A stretch of DNA of 19,296 nucleotides from Pseudomonadota bacterium (GCA_021828745.1 JAJZDE010000001.1:1-19296); one strand, 5' to 3'; shown: positions 7,880 to 17,168, counted from the stretch's first letter. Program-made: numbers and translations. The notes: generated by a model not told the origin, from the sequence alone.

Positions 7880-8632
7880 ATGGATGATCGGGACAAGGAA
7901 ACGGTTCGAACAGGGACAGGACGGAACACGGTACTGGCAGGTTTAATGGATAAAGTGAAATTGCCCCGTGGCCTGTTTGCGGGAGTTGAGTTTGAAGGAC
8001 GCCATCACAGTCCCCTGGATCGGATCCTGGAGGAATTTGATCGAGCCTTGCGAACCCTGGCTGCCCCTGCCCTGGGCACGCGCCCGAATCCGGCGCGCGG
8101 GTTGCCGGAAGCCGATCTCGATGCGCAGGCGCGCCAGCATACGGCTCGCCTCATGCGCATCAATCATACCGGGGAAATTTGCGCCCAGGCGCTCTATCAG
8201 GGGCAAGCGCTGACGGCCCGCATTTCCGCCAACCGGGATGCCCTGCGCGGGGCTTCGGCCGAAGAGGTGGACCATCTGGCGTGGTGTGAAGCGCGGATTG
8301 GTGAACTGGGAGGACGTACCAGTTTTCTCAATCTGTTCTGGTATGCGGGGTCATTGGCTCTGGGGGTGGCGGCAGGGTTGGCCGGAGATCGTTGGAGCCT
8401 GGCCTTTCTCAAGGAAACAGAACGGCAGGTGGGAGGGCATCTGGCGGGACATCTGGCTCAGATCCCTGCTGCCGACCAGCGCACCCGCGCGATTGTGGAA
8501 CAGATGAAAAAGGACGAGGCCGGACATGCCGAGTTGGCCCAACGCCTGGGGGCTGCAGAATTTTCGCCGTCCCTCAAATGGGCCATGCGCCTGTCGTCCA
8601 AACTCATGACCCGGTCGGTTTATTGGGTTTGA
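7880..8632 (+). CDS. coq7: Coq7-type 5-demethoxyubiquinol hydroxylase (2-polyprenyl-3-methyl-6-methoxy-1,4-benzoquinone monooxygenase)
   Basis: Membrane-associated di-iron monooxygenase for the penultimate step of ubiquinone biosynthesis. 250 residues. The di-iron ligands expected for the family are present: E99 (INHTGEICAQALYQGQ), E129 and H132 (EEVDH), E181 (TERQV), E213 and H216 (DEAGH). A hydrophobic helix (WYAGSLALGVAAGLAGD, about 154-170) fits interfacial membrane binding. The start at 7880 is supported by GGAGGA ending 4 nt upstream. The family core begins near DRILEEFDRALRTL (47-60), so about 40 N-terminal residues are extra and rich in charge. An ATG at 7946 is an alternative with a weaker ribosome site. 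The 3' end overlaps the convergent MATE gene by 13 bp. Confidence 0.93.
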   Translation: MDDRDKETVRTGTGRNTVLAGLMDKVKLPRGLFAGVEFEGRHHSPLDRILEEFDRALRTLAAPALGTRPNPARGLPEADLDAQARQHTARLMRINHTGEICAQALYQGQALTARISANRDALRGASAEEVDHLAWCEARIGELGGRTSFLNLFWYAGSLALGVAAGLAGDRWSLAFLKETERQVGGHLAGHLAQIPAADQRTRAIVEQMKKDEAGHAELAQRLGAAEFSPSLKWAMRLSSKLMTRSVYWV

Positions 8633-10044
8633 GTCAGCGGGGAAATGCGTCTCCAGGCCCCCGAACGCCAGCGCGTCCAGAGGGCCAATCCCAGACAGAA
8701 GGCATAGACGAAGGCGGCCATCCATCCCCCGGTGGCGCCCCATCCCCATTGAGGCAGGAAATTGACCCAGCCCTGTCCGGGGGAGAAAGTCAGGGCATGA
8801 CACAGGGGCAGGAATATCCCCCAGGAACAGGCCAGCAGGAGCAGGGTGGGGACTTTGACATCGCCCGCGCCCCGCAGGCAGAAGGCGCTGGACAGGTTGA
8901 GCGCATCAAACACCTGATATCCTGCGGCAATCCACAACAGGGAAACGCAGAGCGCCATGACCTGCGCCCCCTGGGGGTCGCCTGGCGTGAGAAAGGGGGG
9001 GACGACCCAGGCTGCCGACAGAGCCAGCAGGATGCCGACCACCCCCATGTAGAGTACGGCCATGCGAATGATGACGCGGGCGCAAGCCTCGGCCCAGGAT
9101 TTGTCTCCCGCCCCGATGGATTGTCCCACGAGGGTGGTGCCCGCCAAGGCAATGCCGATGGCAGGAAGATAGGAAACCGAGGTCAGCATCATGACGATCT
9201 GGGTGGCGGCTCCGTCCACGGCACTCAATTTGACCTGCATGAGTTGGAAAAGTCCCAGACCCACCACATCCATGGCGGGGAATAAACCGGTGGGAAAGCC
9301 AATGGCGAAGACCTGTCGAATCGAGGGCCAATGGGGTCGCCAGGTTCGACCGGTATGGAAGCGGGCGCGGAAAGCGGGACGCAGGAAAACAGCCATTGCA
9401 ATGACGACGCCGATGGTCTGGGCGCCGGTGCTTCCCCAGGCGGCGCCGGCCATGCCGAGGTTCCAGTGAAATATGAACCACTCGTTGAGCAGGGCATTGC
9501 TGAGGGCGACCAGTGCCATGATCCAGAGGGCGTGACGGGGTTGGCTGATGCCATTGAAAAAGGAATTCAGAGCGAAGAGCAGGGTGGATAGAGGGCCACC
9601 CAACAGGCGCGGGAACCAGAAAGATGCGGCAAGGTCGTGGACTTCGGGGGGGAGGTCAAAGATGCCCAGCAGTGCCGGTCCCGCATATCCGATCAACAGA
9701 AACAGGGGAGTGGTGGCCAAGGCTGCCCATAACCCACTCCAGGTGGTGCGTCCGACGGCAGGGGCGTTTTCTGCACCGAAATGCTGCGCCACGATGGCCT
9801 GGACACCGATACCGACGCCCCCCAGCAACAGGAAAAACATGAAAATCAGGTAATAACAGGCTGCCATGGCGGCCATGGCAGCGGTGGAAAGGTGTCCGAT
9901 GAACCAGGTGTCGGTCAGGTTCAGGACGACCTGCAAACTACTGTTCAGGAACAGGGGCAAAGCCAGCGCCAACACGGCGCGCAGGTCCACGTGGCGATGT
10001 CCCCGCGCGTCCAGGCGCAGGGCGGGAAGGGCATGTCCGGGCAT
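8620..10044 (-). CDS. MATE family efflux transporter (NorM-like)
   Basis: 474-residue integral membrane protein with about 12 hydrophobic helices in two related halves. The first half opens with LALPLFLNSSLQVVLNLTDTWFIGHLS, the MATE signature at TM1, followed by GVGIGVQAIVAQHFGAEN at TM2 and the loop after it. The second half begins with IGFPTGLFPAMDVVGLGLFQLMQ and contains GTTLVGQSIGAGD, the matching TM8 motif. It presumably exports cationic compounds by sodium or proton antiport; substrate cannot be told. The ATG overlaps the tyrS stop by one base (TAATG), which suggests coupled translation. The short, basic C-terminal tail overlaps coq7. Confidence 0.93.
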   Translation of the reverse strand: MPGHALPALRLDARGHRHVDLRAVLALALPLFLNSSLQVVLNLTDTWFIGHLSTAAMAAMAACYYLIFMFFLLLGGVGIGVQAIVAQHFGAENAPAVGRTTWSGLWAALATTPLFLLIGYAGPALLGIFDLPPEVHDLAASFWFPRLLGGPLSTLLFALNSFFNGISQPRHALWIMALVALSNALLNEWFIFHWNLGMAGAAWGSTGAQTIGVVIAMAVFLRPAFRARFHTGRTWRPHWPSIRQVFAIGFPTGLFPAMDVVGLGLFQLMQVKLSAVDGAATQIVMMLTSVSYLPAIGIALAGTTLVGQSIGAGDKSWAEACARVIIRMAVLYMGVVGILLALSAAWVVPPFLTPGDPQGAQVMALCVSLLWIAAGYQVFDALNLSSAFCLRGAGDVKVPTLLLLACSWGIFLPLCHALTFSPGQGWVNFLPQWGWGATGGWMAAFVYAFCLGLALWTRWRSGAWRRISPLTQTQ

Positions 10045-11255
10045 TACTTGCAGCGCACGCGGGCAAATTTCCGTTTTCCTGCCTGCAAGGTCATTTCAGT
10101 GCCGGAAAAAAAACGCAGAGACTGATCCGTGGCCCTTTCTCCATCGATGCGAATGCCGCCATTATCGATCAGGCGGCGGGCTTCGGAGGTGGTGTTGGTC
10201 AGCCCGGCACGGTGCAGCAGTTGGGAGAGCAGCAATCCTTCGATGCCCACCGAAATCTCGGTGAGGGGCAGATCATCGGGTAGGACATGGTCCCGAAACC
10301 GGGATTCAAAGTCTTCCAGGGCTCGCTTGGCCGCGTCGTGGCCATGGAAGCGCGTGACGATTTCCTGGGCCAGGCGAACCTTGATGGTACGCGGGTTGAG
10401 TCCTTCTTCAACGGCGCGCTTCCAGTGGGTCAGGGTAGTCAGGGGTTCGAAGGAGAGCAGTTCCAGATAGCGCCACATGAGCGGGTCGGAAATGGACATC
10501 AATTTTCCGAATTGGGTGGCGGGCGGGTCTTCGATGGCGATGAAGTTGCCCTGGGATTTGGACATCTTGTTTATCCCGTCGGTCCCTTCGAGCAAGGGCA
10601 GGGTGAGGATGCACTGAGGGCGTTGCCCATGATGCTTCTGCAATTCCCGGCCCATCAGCAGGTTGAATTTCTGATCGGTACCGCCGAGTTCCAGGTCGGC
10701 TTCGAGTGCCACGGAATCATATCCCTGAACCAGAGGATAAAGAAATTCGTGGAGAGCAATGGGTTGTTCCATGCGATATCGTTTGGAAAAATCATCCCGT
10801 TCCAGCATGCGCGCCACGGTATGGGTGGCCGCCAGGCGGATCAGGCCGGCGGCGCCCAGTTCGTTCATCCAGGTGCTGTTGTAGGCCAGGGTCGTCCGTT
10901 GGGGATCGAGAATGCGAAATACCTGGCTTTGATACGTGGCGGCATTGAGCGCAACCTGCTCCGGGGTCAGGGGAGGGCGAGTGGCATTACGCCCGGTAGG
11001 ATCGCCGATCAATGCCGTGAAATCGCCGATCAGGAAGAATATTTCGTGACCCAGGTCTTGCAGAGTCTTGAGTTTATTCAACAGGACGGTGTGACCGAGG
11101 TGTAGGTCCGGTGCCGTGGGGTCGAACCCTGCCTTGACCCGCAGGGGCTTCCCTTCCCGAAGCCTCAGCAGAAAATCTTCTTCGGGGAGGATTTCGTCGG
11201 TCCCCCGGCGAATCTCCTCCCAATGGTCGATAGATGATAACTTTTTGTCATTCAT
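10044..11255 (-). CDS. tyrS: Tyrosyl-tRNA synthetase
   Basis: Class I aminoacyl-tRNA synthetase of 403 residues that charges tRNA-Tyr. HLGH (52-55) is the HIGH motif, KMSKS (230-234) is intact, and [20 protein letters not shown] (from about 179) is the tyrosine and tRNA-acceptor region. An S4 RNA-binding domain (about 340-400, [27 protein letters not shown]) closes the protein. The HLGH form and length fit the TyrZ-like branch common in proteobacteria. No good Shine-Dalgarno is visible; the leader would be about 20 nt. It starts 42 bp from the divergent M23 gene start. Confidence 0.97.
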   Translation of the reverse strand: MNDKKLSSIDHWEEIRRGTDEILPEEDFLLRLREGKPLRVKAGFDPTAPDLHLGHTVLLNKLKTLQDLGHEIFFLIGDFTALIGDPTGRNATRPPLTPEQVALNAATYQSQVFRILDPQRTTLAYNSTWMNELGAAGLIRLAATHTVARMLERDDFSKRYRMEQPIALHEFLYPLVQGYDSVALEADLELGGTDQKFNLLMGRELQKHHGQRPQCILTLPLLEGTDGINKMSKSQGNFIAIEDPPATQFGKLMSISDPLMWRYLELLSFEPLTTLTHWKRAVEEGLNPRTIKVRLAQEIVTRFHGHDAAKRALEDFESRFRDHVLPDDLPLTEISVGIEGLLLSQLLHRAGLTNTTSEARRLIDNGGIRIDGERATDQSLRFFSGTEMTLQAGKRKFARVRCK

Positions 11256-11261
11256 GGGGAA

Positions 11262-11290
11262 TTGTGCCTGCGGCAGGTTTCTGTTAGACT
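11262..11290 (+). promoter_or_regulatory. Candidate promoter for the M23 peptidase gene
   Basis: TTGTGC (11262-11267), a 17-bp spacer, then TAGACT (11285-11290) with TG placed as an extended -10. Transcription would begin about 7 nt later, at or just before the ATG (11298), so the message would be nearly leaderless; this fits the lack of a Shine-Dalgarno. Hexamer matches are modest. Confidence 0.4.
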
Positions 11291-11311
11291 GGCGCGCATG
11301 AACTCACTCAA
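11283..11311 (-). promoter_or_regulatory. Candidate promoter for tyrS
   Basis: On the - strand TTGAGT (11306-11311) is followed after 17 bp by TCTAAC (11283-11288). Each hexamer matches at 4 of 6. It lies over the start of the M23 gene, and its -10 shares bases 11285-11288 with the opposing promoter. Confidence 0.4.
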
Positions 11312-12641
11312 GCAACGTGCGCAAGCGCTCAAACACTGGATTCTAACCCAAAACGCCACCATCGATACGACGGATGCTCGCCGTAGCGGACAGGTTGCGA
11401 CCCTCCTCATGATGGTGTTCGGGGTGGCGATGGCCTTTGGAATGACCCCCGGGGTTTCCATGCAGACGGTTCCCCTGGCCCCGGTCATCGAGGACATGAC
11501 GGCGGATCTGGGGACGGCAACCCCCACACCGGGCACGTTCATTCAGCAGGACCAGATTCGTTCGGGCGATACCCTGGCTGCCCTGTTGTTCCGCATGGGC
11601 GTGAGCGACCAGGCTGCCCTGGATTTCATTGCTTCCGATTCCAAAGCGCGCGTCATCTATCAACACATGGCGCCCGGCAAACCCATTCGCGTGGAACATG
11701 CAGCCAACGGCGACCTGGTTTCCCTGCGTTTTCCCTACGGCGACAAAGGGACATTGGTAGTTTCGCGCACCCTTTCGGGGTTTTCCTCCAGTCTGGTGGG
11801 AGAGGGAGACTTGCACCGCGTCATTCAGGCCAACGGGACTATCCACAGTTCCCTGTTTGCTGCAGCGGACAGCGCGGGCATTCCGGACAGCGTGACGCGT
11901 CAGTTGACCCACTTGTTTTCCACGGATATCGATTTTCACAATGATCTGCGTTCCGGGGATACCTTTTCCGTGGTCTATGAAGCTACCCAGAATGACTTCG
12001 ACCAGTTGGTGCCGGGCAAGATCCTGGCGGCCGAGTTCGTCAACAAGGGGGTGACGATCCGCCGCGTCTATTATGAAAATGCGGAGGGAGGTGACTACTA
12101 CACGCCGGACGGACATGGTTCCAAGGCCTCTTTCCTGCGCTCTCCCATCGAATTCTCGCGCATCACCTCGGGTTTTTCTGCGGCGCGCTTTCATCCTATC
12201 CTGAAAACCTGGCGAGCCCATAAAGGCATCGATCTGGCAGCCCCCAAGGGGACCCCCATCGTGGCCGTGGCCAATGCCACAGTGACCTATGCAGGATGGC
12301 GCAATGGCTATGGAAACATGATCGAGTTGCATCATGCCAATGGGATCGATACGGTTTACGGGCACCTTTCGGCTTTTGCGGGTGGGTTGCATTCCGGAGA
12401 AAAAATTCATCAGGGTGACTTGATTGGTTATGTGGGGATGACGGGTTGGGCGACCGGTCCTCACCTGCACTATGAATTCAAGATCAATGGGGTTCAGCAT
12501 GATCCGCTGGGTCCCGAGGTGCCGCGCTTTGCCAGCACAGACCTGACCGGCCATGCCCGTACCCAGTTTCTTTCGGCCACGGCGCCCTATCTCAAGCAAC
12601 TCGATGCCGTACGCGGCAGTGCCTTCGCCAGTTTCGAATAA
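11298..12641 (+). CDS. M23 family peptidoglycan endopeptidase (MepM/YebA-like)
   Basis: Zinc metallopeptidase that cuts peptidoglycan cross-bridges in the periplasm during wall growth. 447 residues: one N-terminal membrane segment (about 32-52), an OapA/LysM-like segment ([15 protein letters not shown], 87-101), a second Csd3-type domain (about 172-260), and the LytM/M23 domain (about 290-410). Zinc and catalytic residues are visible: H308 and D312 (HKGID), H389 and H391 (HLHYEF), with H356 in YGHL. The ATG at 11298 is chosen because the membrane segment then lies at a normal distance; a TTG at 11262 would extend it but coincides with the candidate -35. The 3' end overlaps anmK, giving a wall-turnover pair. 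Confidence 0.93.
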   Translation: MNSLKQRAQALKHWILTQNATIDTTDARRSGQVATLLMMVFGVAMAFGMTPGVSMQTVPLAPVIEDMTADLGTATPTPGTFIQQDQIRSGDTLAALLFRMGVSDQAALDFIASDSKARVIYQHMAPGKPIRVEHAANGDLVSLRFPYGDKGTLVVSRTLSGFSSSLVGEGDLHRVIQANGTIHSSLFAAADSAGIPDSVTRQLTHLFSTDIDFHNDLRSGDTFSVVYEATQNDFDQLVPGKILAAEFVNKGVTIRRVYYENAEGGDYYTPDGHGSKASFLRSPIEFSRITSGFSAARFHPILKTWRAHKGIDLAAPKGTPIVAVANATVTYAGWRNGYGNMIELHHANGIDTVYGHLSAFAGGLHSGEKIHQGDLIGYVGMTGWATGPHLHYEFKINGVQHDPLGPEVPRFASTDLTGHARTQFLSATAPYLKQLDAVRGSAFASFE

Positions 12642-13752
12642 TTCCGGATCCTCACTCTATGTGGGGTTGATGTCAGGGACCAGTCTCGACGGTGTCGATG
12701 GGGTTCTGGTGGATTTTTCCATGCCGGTTCGGCCCAGGGTCCTGGTCCGGGCACAGCGTTCTTTTTCCGTTGACCTGCGCAGGGATCTGCTGGATTTGAC
12801 CCATCCGGGGGTCAATGAATTGGAGCGTGCTGCTCGCCTGTCCCGGACACTTTCCGCGCTTTATGCCGAAGTGGTTCATGAGTTGGTTCAACGGGCAGGA
12901 CAGGGGGATTTTCCCGTGGTTGCGGTGGGCTGCCATGGACAGACGGTACGTCATCGTCCAGAACAGGGATTCAGTCTCCAGTTGGTGAATGGGGCTTTAT
13001 TGGCCGAATTGACTGGTATGCCGGTCATCACCGATTTCCGTTCGGGAGATATCGCGGCCGGTGGGCAGGGGGCACCGCTGGTTCCCGCCGTTCACGCCGC
13101 GCTGTTCCGGCATCCCTCGATTCCCCGTCTGATTCTCAATCTGGGCGGCATCGCCAACCTGACGTTGCTCATTCCGGGACTGGCTACCCGAGGTTATGAT
13201 ACCGGCCCAGCCAACCTGCTGATGGATGGCTGGATCGACCGGTGCCTGGGGTATCCCTTCGATCCCGACGGTCGTTGGGCGGCGCAAGGTCATTGTCATC
13301 CGGCTCTGCTGGATTCCTTGCTGGCCCATCCTTTTTTTCAGCGCAGTGCGCCCAAGAGTACCGGACGCGAAGATTTTTCACTGGAGTGGCTGGAGGGGCG
13401 AGGGGAGTGGGTGTCTTCACTGCCGCCCGAGGATGTCCAGGCGACTTTGCTGGAATTGACGGCACGCTCAGTGGCTGCTGCGGTGCAGGCGGAGTGCCGG
13501 GGGTACAAGGGTACAGAACTGTATGCCTGTGGGGGCGGAGCCCTGAACACCCAACTGATGGAACGCTTGCAACTCCTGATGCCCGAGGTTCGGGTGCGAC
13601 GCACGGACGAATTGGGGGTGCCGGTGCAACAGGTGGAAGCATTGGCTTTTGCCTGGTTGGCATGGGCGCGCGTGCAGGGGAAAGCGGGGAATCTGCCCGA
13701 GGTGACGGGCGCGCGCCATGGCGTCGTGCTGGGCGCGCTTTATTCGCCTTGA
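12604..13752 (+). CDS. anmK: Anhydro-N-acetylmuramic acid kinase
   Basis: Hydrolyses the 1,6-anhydro ring of anhydro-MurNAc and phosphorylates it to MurNAc-6-phosphate, a step of peptidoglycan recycling. 382 residues (family about 370). ATP-loop GLMSGTSLDG (21-30), CHGQTVRHRP (110-119), TDFRSGDIAAGGQGAPLVP (143-161, with D149 the probable catalytic Asp), NLGGIANLT (179-187) and YDTGPANLLMD (198-208) are all intact. The start is not certain: ATG 12604 overlaps the upstream gene by 38 bp, and GTG 12619 or GTG 12661 would also leave the first motif. No start has a strong ribosome site, consistent with coupling to the M23 gene. The 3' end overlaps xerC by 13 bp, tail to tail. Confidence 0.95.
   Translation: MPYAAVPSPVSNNSGSSLYVGLMSGTSLDGVDGVLVDFSMPVRPRVLVRAQRSFSVDLRRDLLDLTHPGVNELERAARLSRTLSALYAEVVHELVQRAGQGDFPVVAVGCHGQTVRHRPEQGFSLQLVNGALLAELTGMPVITDFRSGDIAAGGQGAPLVPAVHAALFRHPSIPRLILNLGGIANLTLLIPGLATRGYDTGPANLLMDGWIDRCLGYPFDPDGRWAAQGHCHPALLDSLLAHPFFQRSAPKSTGREDFSLEWLEGRGEWVSSLPPEDVQATLLELTARSVAAAVQAECRGYKGTELYACGGGALNTQLMERLQLLMPEVRVRRTDELGVPVQQVEALAFAWLAWARVQGKAGNLPEVTGARHGVVLGALYSP
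13711..13744 (+). terminator. Weak terminator-like hairpin at the end of anmK
   Basis: GCGCGCC (13711-13717) pairs with GGCGCGC (13732-13738) across a 14-nt loop, followed by TTTATT (13739-13744). It lies inside the last codons of anmK. The T tract is short, so this is a weak candidate. Confidence 0.3.
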
Positions 13753-14648
13753 GGCGTGAGGCGCCGACGCCGGGCGCGTGGATGCGCCTGGTCATAGACT
13801 TGAGCCAGATGCTGGAAGTCGAGGTGGGTATATACCTGGGTCGATGTGATATGGGCATGCCCCAACAATTCCTGTACGGCGCGCAGATCGCCGCTGGACT
13901 GGAGCAGGTGGGAAGCAAAAGAATGGCGCAGGACATGGGGATGGACCCGGTCATCCAGACCCAATTGGCGTGTGCGCAATGTCACGCGCGCTTCGATGGC
14001 GCGCATGCTCAGAGCTGAACCGCGGATACTGACGAACAGGGGGGTCTCTGGTTTCAGAGGATGCAGGGGGTGATGGGCCAGCCAGAGTGTCAGGGCTTCC
14101 CGCGCCTTTTGGCCCACGGGGACGATGCGGAATTTATGTCCTTTTCCCAGCACGCGCACCAAACCCTCACTCGAGTTCAGGTCCTGTATGCGCAGATGGG
14201 CCAATTCTGCCAGACGCAAGCCGGAAGAGTAGAACAATTCCAGCATGGCTCGGTCTCGTTCGTCCAGCATGCGATCCCCCGGTATGTTCATCAACTTGCA
14301 GGCTTGGTCCGGGGAAAGGGCGTGGGGCAGGGAGCGGGGGGATTTTGGCGGAGGGACTCCGTGACAGGGATTGAGGGCGGCGTGATGAAATTTCACCAGA
14401 TAGTCAAAAAAACCGCGCCAGGCCGACAGGCTACGAGCCAGGCTGCGTCCGGACAACCCTTGCCCATGTAATTTTCCCAGGAGGCGACGGATCTGCTGGG
14501 CGGTGACTTGAGTAAGATCGGCGTGGTCATCGATCAATGAGTTCAAGTCGCGCCGGTAACTGGAAATCGTCTGCGGGGACAGGCCTCGTTCGAAGCGCAG
14601 TTGATCGAGATAGGTGCGGATCAGAGCGGGAGAATCAGGACTGTTCAT
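13740..14648 (-). CDS. xerC: Tyrosine recombinase XerC
   Basis: Site-specific recombinase that, with XerD, resolves chromosome dimers at dif during division. 302 residues: N-terminal SAM-like core-binding domain (about 5-90) and C-terminal catalytic domain. The catalytic set is complete: R145 (SSGLRLAEL), K169 (LGKGHK), H238 and R241 (HVLRHSFA), H264 (LLGHAHI) and nucleophile Y273 (VYTHLD). Genomic placement after dapF and DUF484 is the classic xerC setting and rules against an integron or phage integrase. The ATG lies inside the end of DUF484 (14-bp overlap). It is the last gene of the cluster. Confidence 0.96.
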   Translation of the reverse strand: MNSPDSPALIRTYLDQLRFERGLSPQTISSYRRDLNSLIDDHADLTQVTAQQIRRLLGKLHGQGLSGRSLARSLSAWRGFFDYLVKFHHAALNPCHGVPPPKSPRSLPHALSPDQACKLMNIPGDRMLDERDRAMLELFYSSGLRLAELAHLRIQDLNSSEGLVRVLGKGHKFRIVPVGQKAREALTLWLAHHPLHPLKPETPLFVSIRGSALSMRAIEARVTLRTRQLGLDDRVHPHVLRHSFASHLLQSSGDLRAVQELLGHAHITSTQVYTHLDFQHLAQVYDQAHPRARRRRLTPQGE

Positions 14649-15291
14649 GGGCGCGCAGGGCCGTACTGATCAGGTCAGTGATGCGCTGCAGGTAGAAGAT
14701 GCCCATGTCTGGATAAAAGCGGTTTTCATCGGGCGAGGCCAGCAGCAAGGCGCCAAAAGTTTCACTGTCACGCAGGGGCAACAAAGCGAAGGATTTCAGG
14801 CTGGGGGCCAATTCACCAAACCACTGGTCGCATTGCACGGGCGTGTGGTGCCCACAGCGGGGGGTTTCCACATGGGCAATGGCTTCCTTCTGGATCTGGG
14901 CTACCGGTTGGAAGGCGGGATGTTCCAAAGTATCGCCCTGAATCCCCCAGAGGCGCAGGGTGACGTGGGGGACCTCGAAATGATGCAGCATTTGATGCTG
15001 GATGGTATCGAGAACGCCTTTCAACGTGCGTTGAACCAGCAATCGCACGGCCAGTTGGTGAACCTTGCCACTGATGTTGTCATTGGTTTCAGCATAGCCG
15101 ATCAATTCGGACAAGCGTTGTTCCAGCGTGCGGTTCTTGTTGCGCAGGGTCAGCAGTTGGCGCTCGCTCAGAGAAACGGTATGGTTTCCGTGCGGATGCG
15201 GAATCTGAATTTCATTCAATACCGCTCCGTGCAACACAAAAAATTCCGGGTTGTCCTTGAGCCAGGAGGCAACGATTTCAGCGTCCAGCAT
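14635..15291 (-). CDS. DUF484 family protein (YigA-like)
   Basis: 218-residue cytoplasmic protein of the GAF-like DUF484 family, function unknown; usually encoded between dapF and xerC, as here. The family opening is clear: [25 protein letters not shown], then [33 protein letters not shown], a helical segment that may form a coiled coil, then a GAF-like C-terminal domain. The ATG at 15291 is preferred over a TTG at 15306, because TTGAGGAA provides a ribosome site 7-8 nt upstream. It overlaps both neighbours by 14 bp. Confidence 0.92.
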   Translation of the reverse strand: MLDAEIVASWLKDNPEFFVLHGAVLNEIQIPHPHGNHTVSLSERQLLTLRNKNRTLEQRLSELIGYAETNDNISGKVHQLAVRLLVQRTLKGVLDTIQHQMLHHFEVPHVTLRLWGIQGDTLEHPAFQPVAQIQKEAIAHVETPRCGHHTPVQCDQWFGELAPSLKSFALLPLRDSETFGALLLASPDENRFYPDMGIFYLQRITDLISTALRAHEQS

Positions 15292-16144
15292 GGGTAAGTT
15301 CCTCAATGTTCGGGATGTGGACGATCCCGGTGTAGACAGTGACAGCAGGGCCGGTCATCCACACAGGATGTCCGGTGCCCTGCCATTCGATGAGCAGTTC
15401 TCCGCCGCGGGTCGTGACGTGCACGAGGGGATCCAGTCGCTCCAGACGTTGACCGGCTACAACGGCGGCGCAGGCCCCCGTACCGCAGGCCAGGGTCTCC
15501 CCGGTGCCGCGTTCATAAACACGCAGGTGGATATGGGTGCGGTCCACGATCTCCATGAATCCGGCATTGACCCGCTCCGGAAACGCGGGATGATGTTCGA
15601 TCAGGGGGCCCTCCGTGTCGACGGGCGCCTGGGTGATGTGTTCGACCACCTGCACGGCATGGGGATTGCCCATGGAGAGTACGGAAAAAGTGCGGGTCAC
15701 CTTTCCGAGGGACAGATCATAGGTGGGTTGGAGAGCGGGGGACAGAAAGGGGATTCGGACAGGATCGAAGAGAGGTTCGCCCATGTCGACCCGTACGTTG
15801 CCATCGGGCAGCAATTCCGGTTCAAGCACGCCTGCCAGGGTTTCGACGCGCAAGCGGGTGCGCTGCGTCAGGTTTTGATCACGAACATAACGGGCGAAGC
15901 AACGGACCCCATTGCCGCAGTTGGCGACTTCTCCCCCATCGCGATTGAAAATTCGGTAACGGAAGTCATTCGTAGCGTCTTGTGCCGGTTCTACCCACAG
16001 GATCTGATCACAGCCTACGCCAAAATGGCGATCAGCCAACCAACGCAGTTGAATCGGGGTCAGAGCGAGGGTGGCCCGCACTCCGTCGAGTACGACAAAA
16101 TCATTGCCCAAGCCCTGCATTTTGGTGAAAGGAAGTGTCCCCAT
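15278..16144 (-). CDS. dapF: Diaminopimelate epimerase
   Basis: Converts LL- to meso-diaminopimelate, the direct precursor of lysine and of the peptidoglycan cross-linking residue. 288 residues with the usual opening [15 protein letters not shown] (6-20). The two catalytic cysteines are C76 (NCGNGVRC) and C220 (ACGTGACA), and [15 protein letters not shown] and MGNPHAV are intact. ATG 16144 gives the normal family N-terminus. A GTG at 16198, overlapping the lpxL stop as GTGA, would add 18 residues ([18 protein letters not shown]) not typical of the family. First motif and length are decisive for the name; the exact start is less sure. Confidence 0.96.
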   Translation of the reverse strand: MGTLPFTKMQGLGNDFVVLDGVRATLALTPIQLRWLADRHFGVGCDQILWVEPAQDATNDFRYRIFNRDGGEVANCGNGVRCFARYVRDQNLTQRTRLRVETLAGVLEPELLPDGNVRVDMGEPLFDPVRIPFLSPALQPTYDLSLGKVTRTFSVLSMGNPHAVQVVEHITQAPVDTEGPLIEHHPAFPERVNAGFMEIVDRTHIHLRVYERGTGETLACGTGACAAVVAGQRLERLDPLVHVTTRGGELLIEWQGTGHPVWMTGPAVTVYTGIVHIPNIEELTHAGR

Positions 16145-16194
16145 GGTCCCCGTATTGGGTGGTGTCGAAGGTGAAATGCTACGCTTTTTCTGGC

Positions 16195-17094
16195 TCACTG
16201 GGTAGATTGGGACTTCGCAGGGTCATCGTAAGGAGACGTTTCTCCGGGGGGGCGGGTCTTGAAGCGTTTATGGGACCATAGATAATTGGCAGGTTGTTCG
16301 AGGATGCGTTCCTCGATGAAGTGGTTCATGCGGCGGGTATCCATTTCATCGTCGCCGCTGGGAAAATGTTCCCAGGGAGGGAAGAAGGTGACTTCAAAAT
16401 GCCCCGCCTCGAAATCGAGGTGGACGACGCAGGGAACGACGGAGGCCTTGGCTAATTTGGCCATCCGGGCCAAAGCGGGGACGGTGGCCGCCTTGACTTT
16501 GAAGAAATCCACAAAAAGTGAATCTTTGGGGCCAAAGTCCTGGTCCGGCAGGTAGTAGAGCAACCAGCCCGGTTTGAACGCCCGTAGTACGCTACGCAAA
16601 CTGTCCTGGCGGGCAAAGATCAGTCCTTTGCCCCAGCGCAGTCGACGTTCACGGATCAAGGTGTCCAGGGCAGGGTGCTTGATTTTTGAGTTGATGGTGA
16701 TGACGTCGAAATCCAGGGTCAGGAAGGGACCAATGGTGTCCACTCCGAAGAAATGGGGCGTGAGCAGGATGACCGGCCCTTTTTTTTGGGCGTGACGTAC
16801 CTGTTCCAGACCCTGAAAGTGAATCATGGCGCGCAGACGCCGTTCAGAAGCGAACCATGCTATCCCGAGAGCCAGGGCGCTGGTCACGAATCCTTGAAAA
16901 TGACGGAGGGCCACTTGACGGCGTTGGGCATCACTCCACTGGGGAAAGCACAATGCCAGGTTGATGAGGGTGACGCGACGCCGTTCGCGGGCGAGGACGA
17001 AGGCCAGGGTGCCGAGTAGACGACCAGGGATCCACAGGACCTCGAGGGGCAGCCAGTGGAGTAACCAAAGAGGGAAAAAAATCAGGCGCATCAT
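16195..17094 (-). CDS. lpxL: Lipid A biosynthesis acyltransferase (LpxL/HtrB family)
   Basis: Inner-membrane enzyme that adds a secondary acyl chain to lipid A. 299 residues with a hydrophobic N-terminal anchor (about 2-35), the HX4D catalytic motif at H114-D119 (HFFGVD), and YYLPDQDFG (180-188), a family signature. The protein could equally be of the LpxM/LpxP branch; the symbol reflects family, not acyl-chain choice. Starts at ATG 17094, with a second ATG at 17091; no strong ribosome site. First gene of the - strand cluster, divergent from metK with 74 bp between the starts. Confidence 0.88.
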   Translation of the reverse strand: MMRLIFFPLWLLHWLPLEVLWIPGRLLGTLAFVLARERRRVTLINLALCFPQWSDAQRRQVALRHFQGFVTSALALGIAWFASERRLRAMIHFQGLEQVRHAQKKGPVILLTPHFFGVDTIGPFLTLDFDVITINSKIKHPALDTLIRERRLRWGKGLIFARQDSLRSVLRAFKPGWLLYYLPDQDFGPKDSLFVDFFKVKAATVPALARMAKLAKASVVPCVVHLDFEAGHFEVTFFPPWEHFPSGDDEMDTRRMNHFIEERILEQPANYLWSHKRFKTRPPGETSPYDDPAKSQSTQ

Positions 17095-17111
17095 GGCGCT
17101 AACGGGATTGC

Positions 17112-17120
17112 TGGTACAAT
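17112..17120 (+). promoter_or_regulatory. Extended -10 promoter for metK
   Basis: TGGTACAAT: TG one base before TACAAT (17115-17120, 5/6 match). There is no -35 match at the right spacing, which extended -10 promoters tolerate. The leader would be about 42 nt, too short for a SAM riboswitch aptamer. Confidence 0.5.
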
Positions 17121-17168
17121 TCCCGGCTGCGGTACTTTTCCAATTTTCGATAAAGGGCAGGGTTTGCC

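Noticed and set aside
8392..9285. 297-residue + strand open frame across coq7 and the MATE gene
   Set aside because: Gly/Gln/Pro-rich low-information translation lying opposite a clear MATE transporter and out of frame with coq7.
13740..14648. Tyrosine recombinase as a sign of a mobile element
   Set aside because: It sits directly after dapF and DUF484, the standard xerC locus, with no att-like repeats or cargo genes nearby.
15251..16174. 307-residue + strand open frame over dapF
   Set aside because: Antisense to an intact diaminopimelate epimerase with both catalytic cysteines; no family resemblance of its own.
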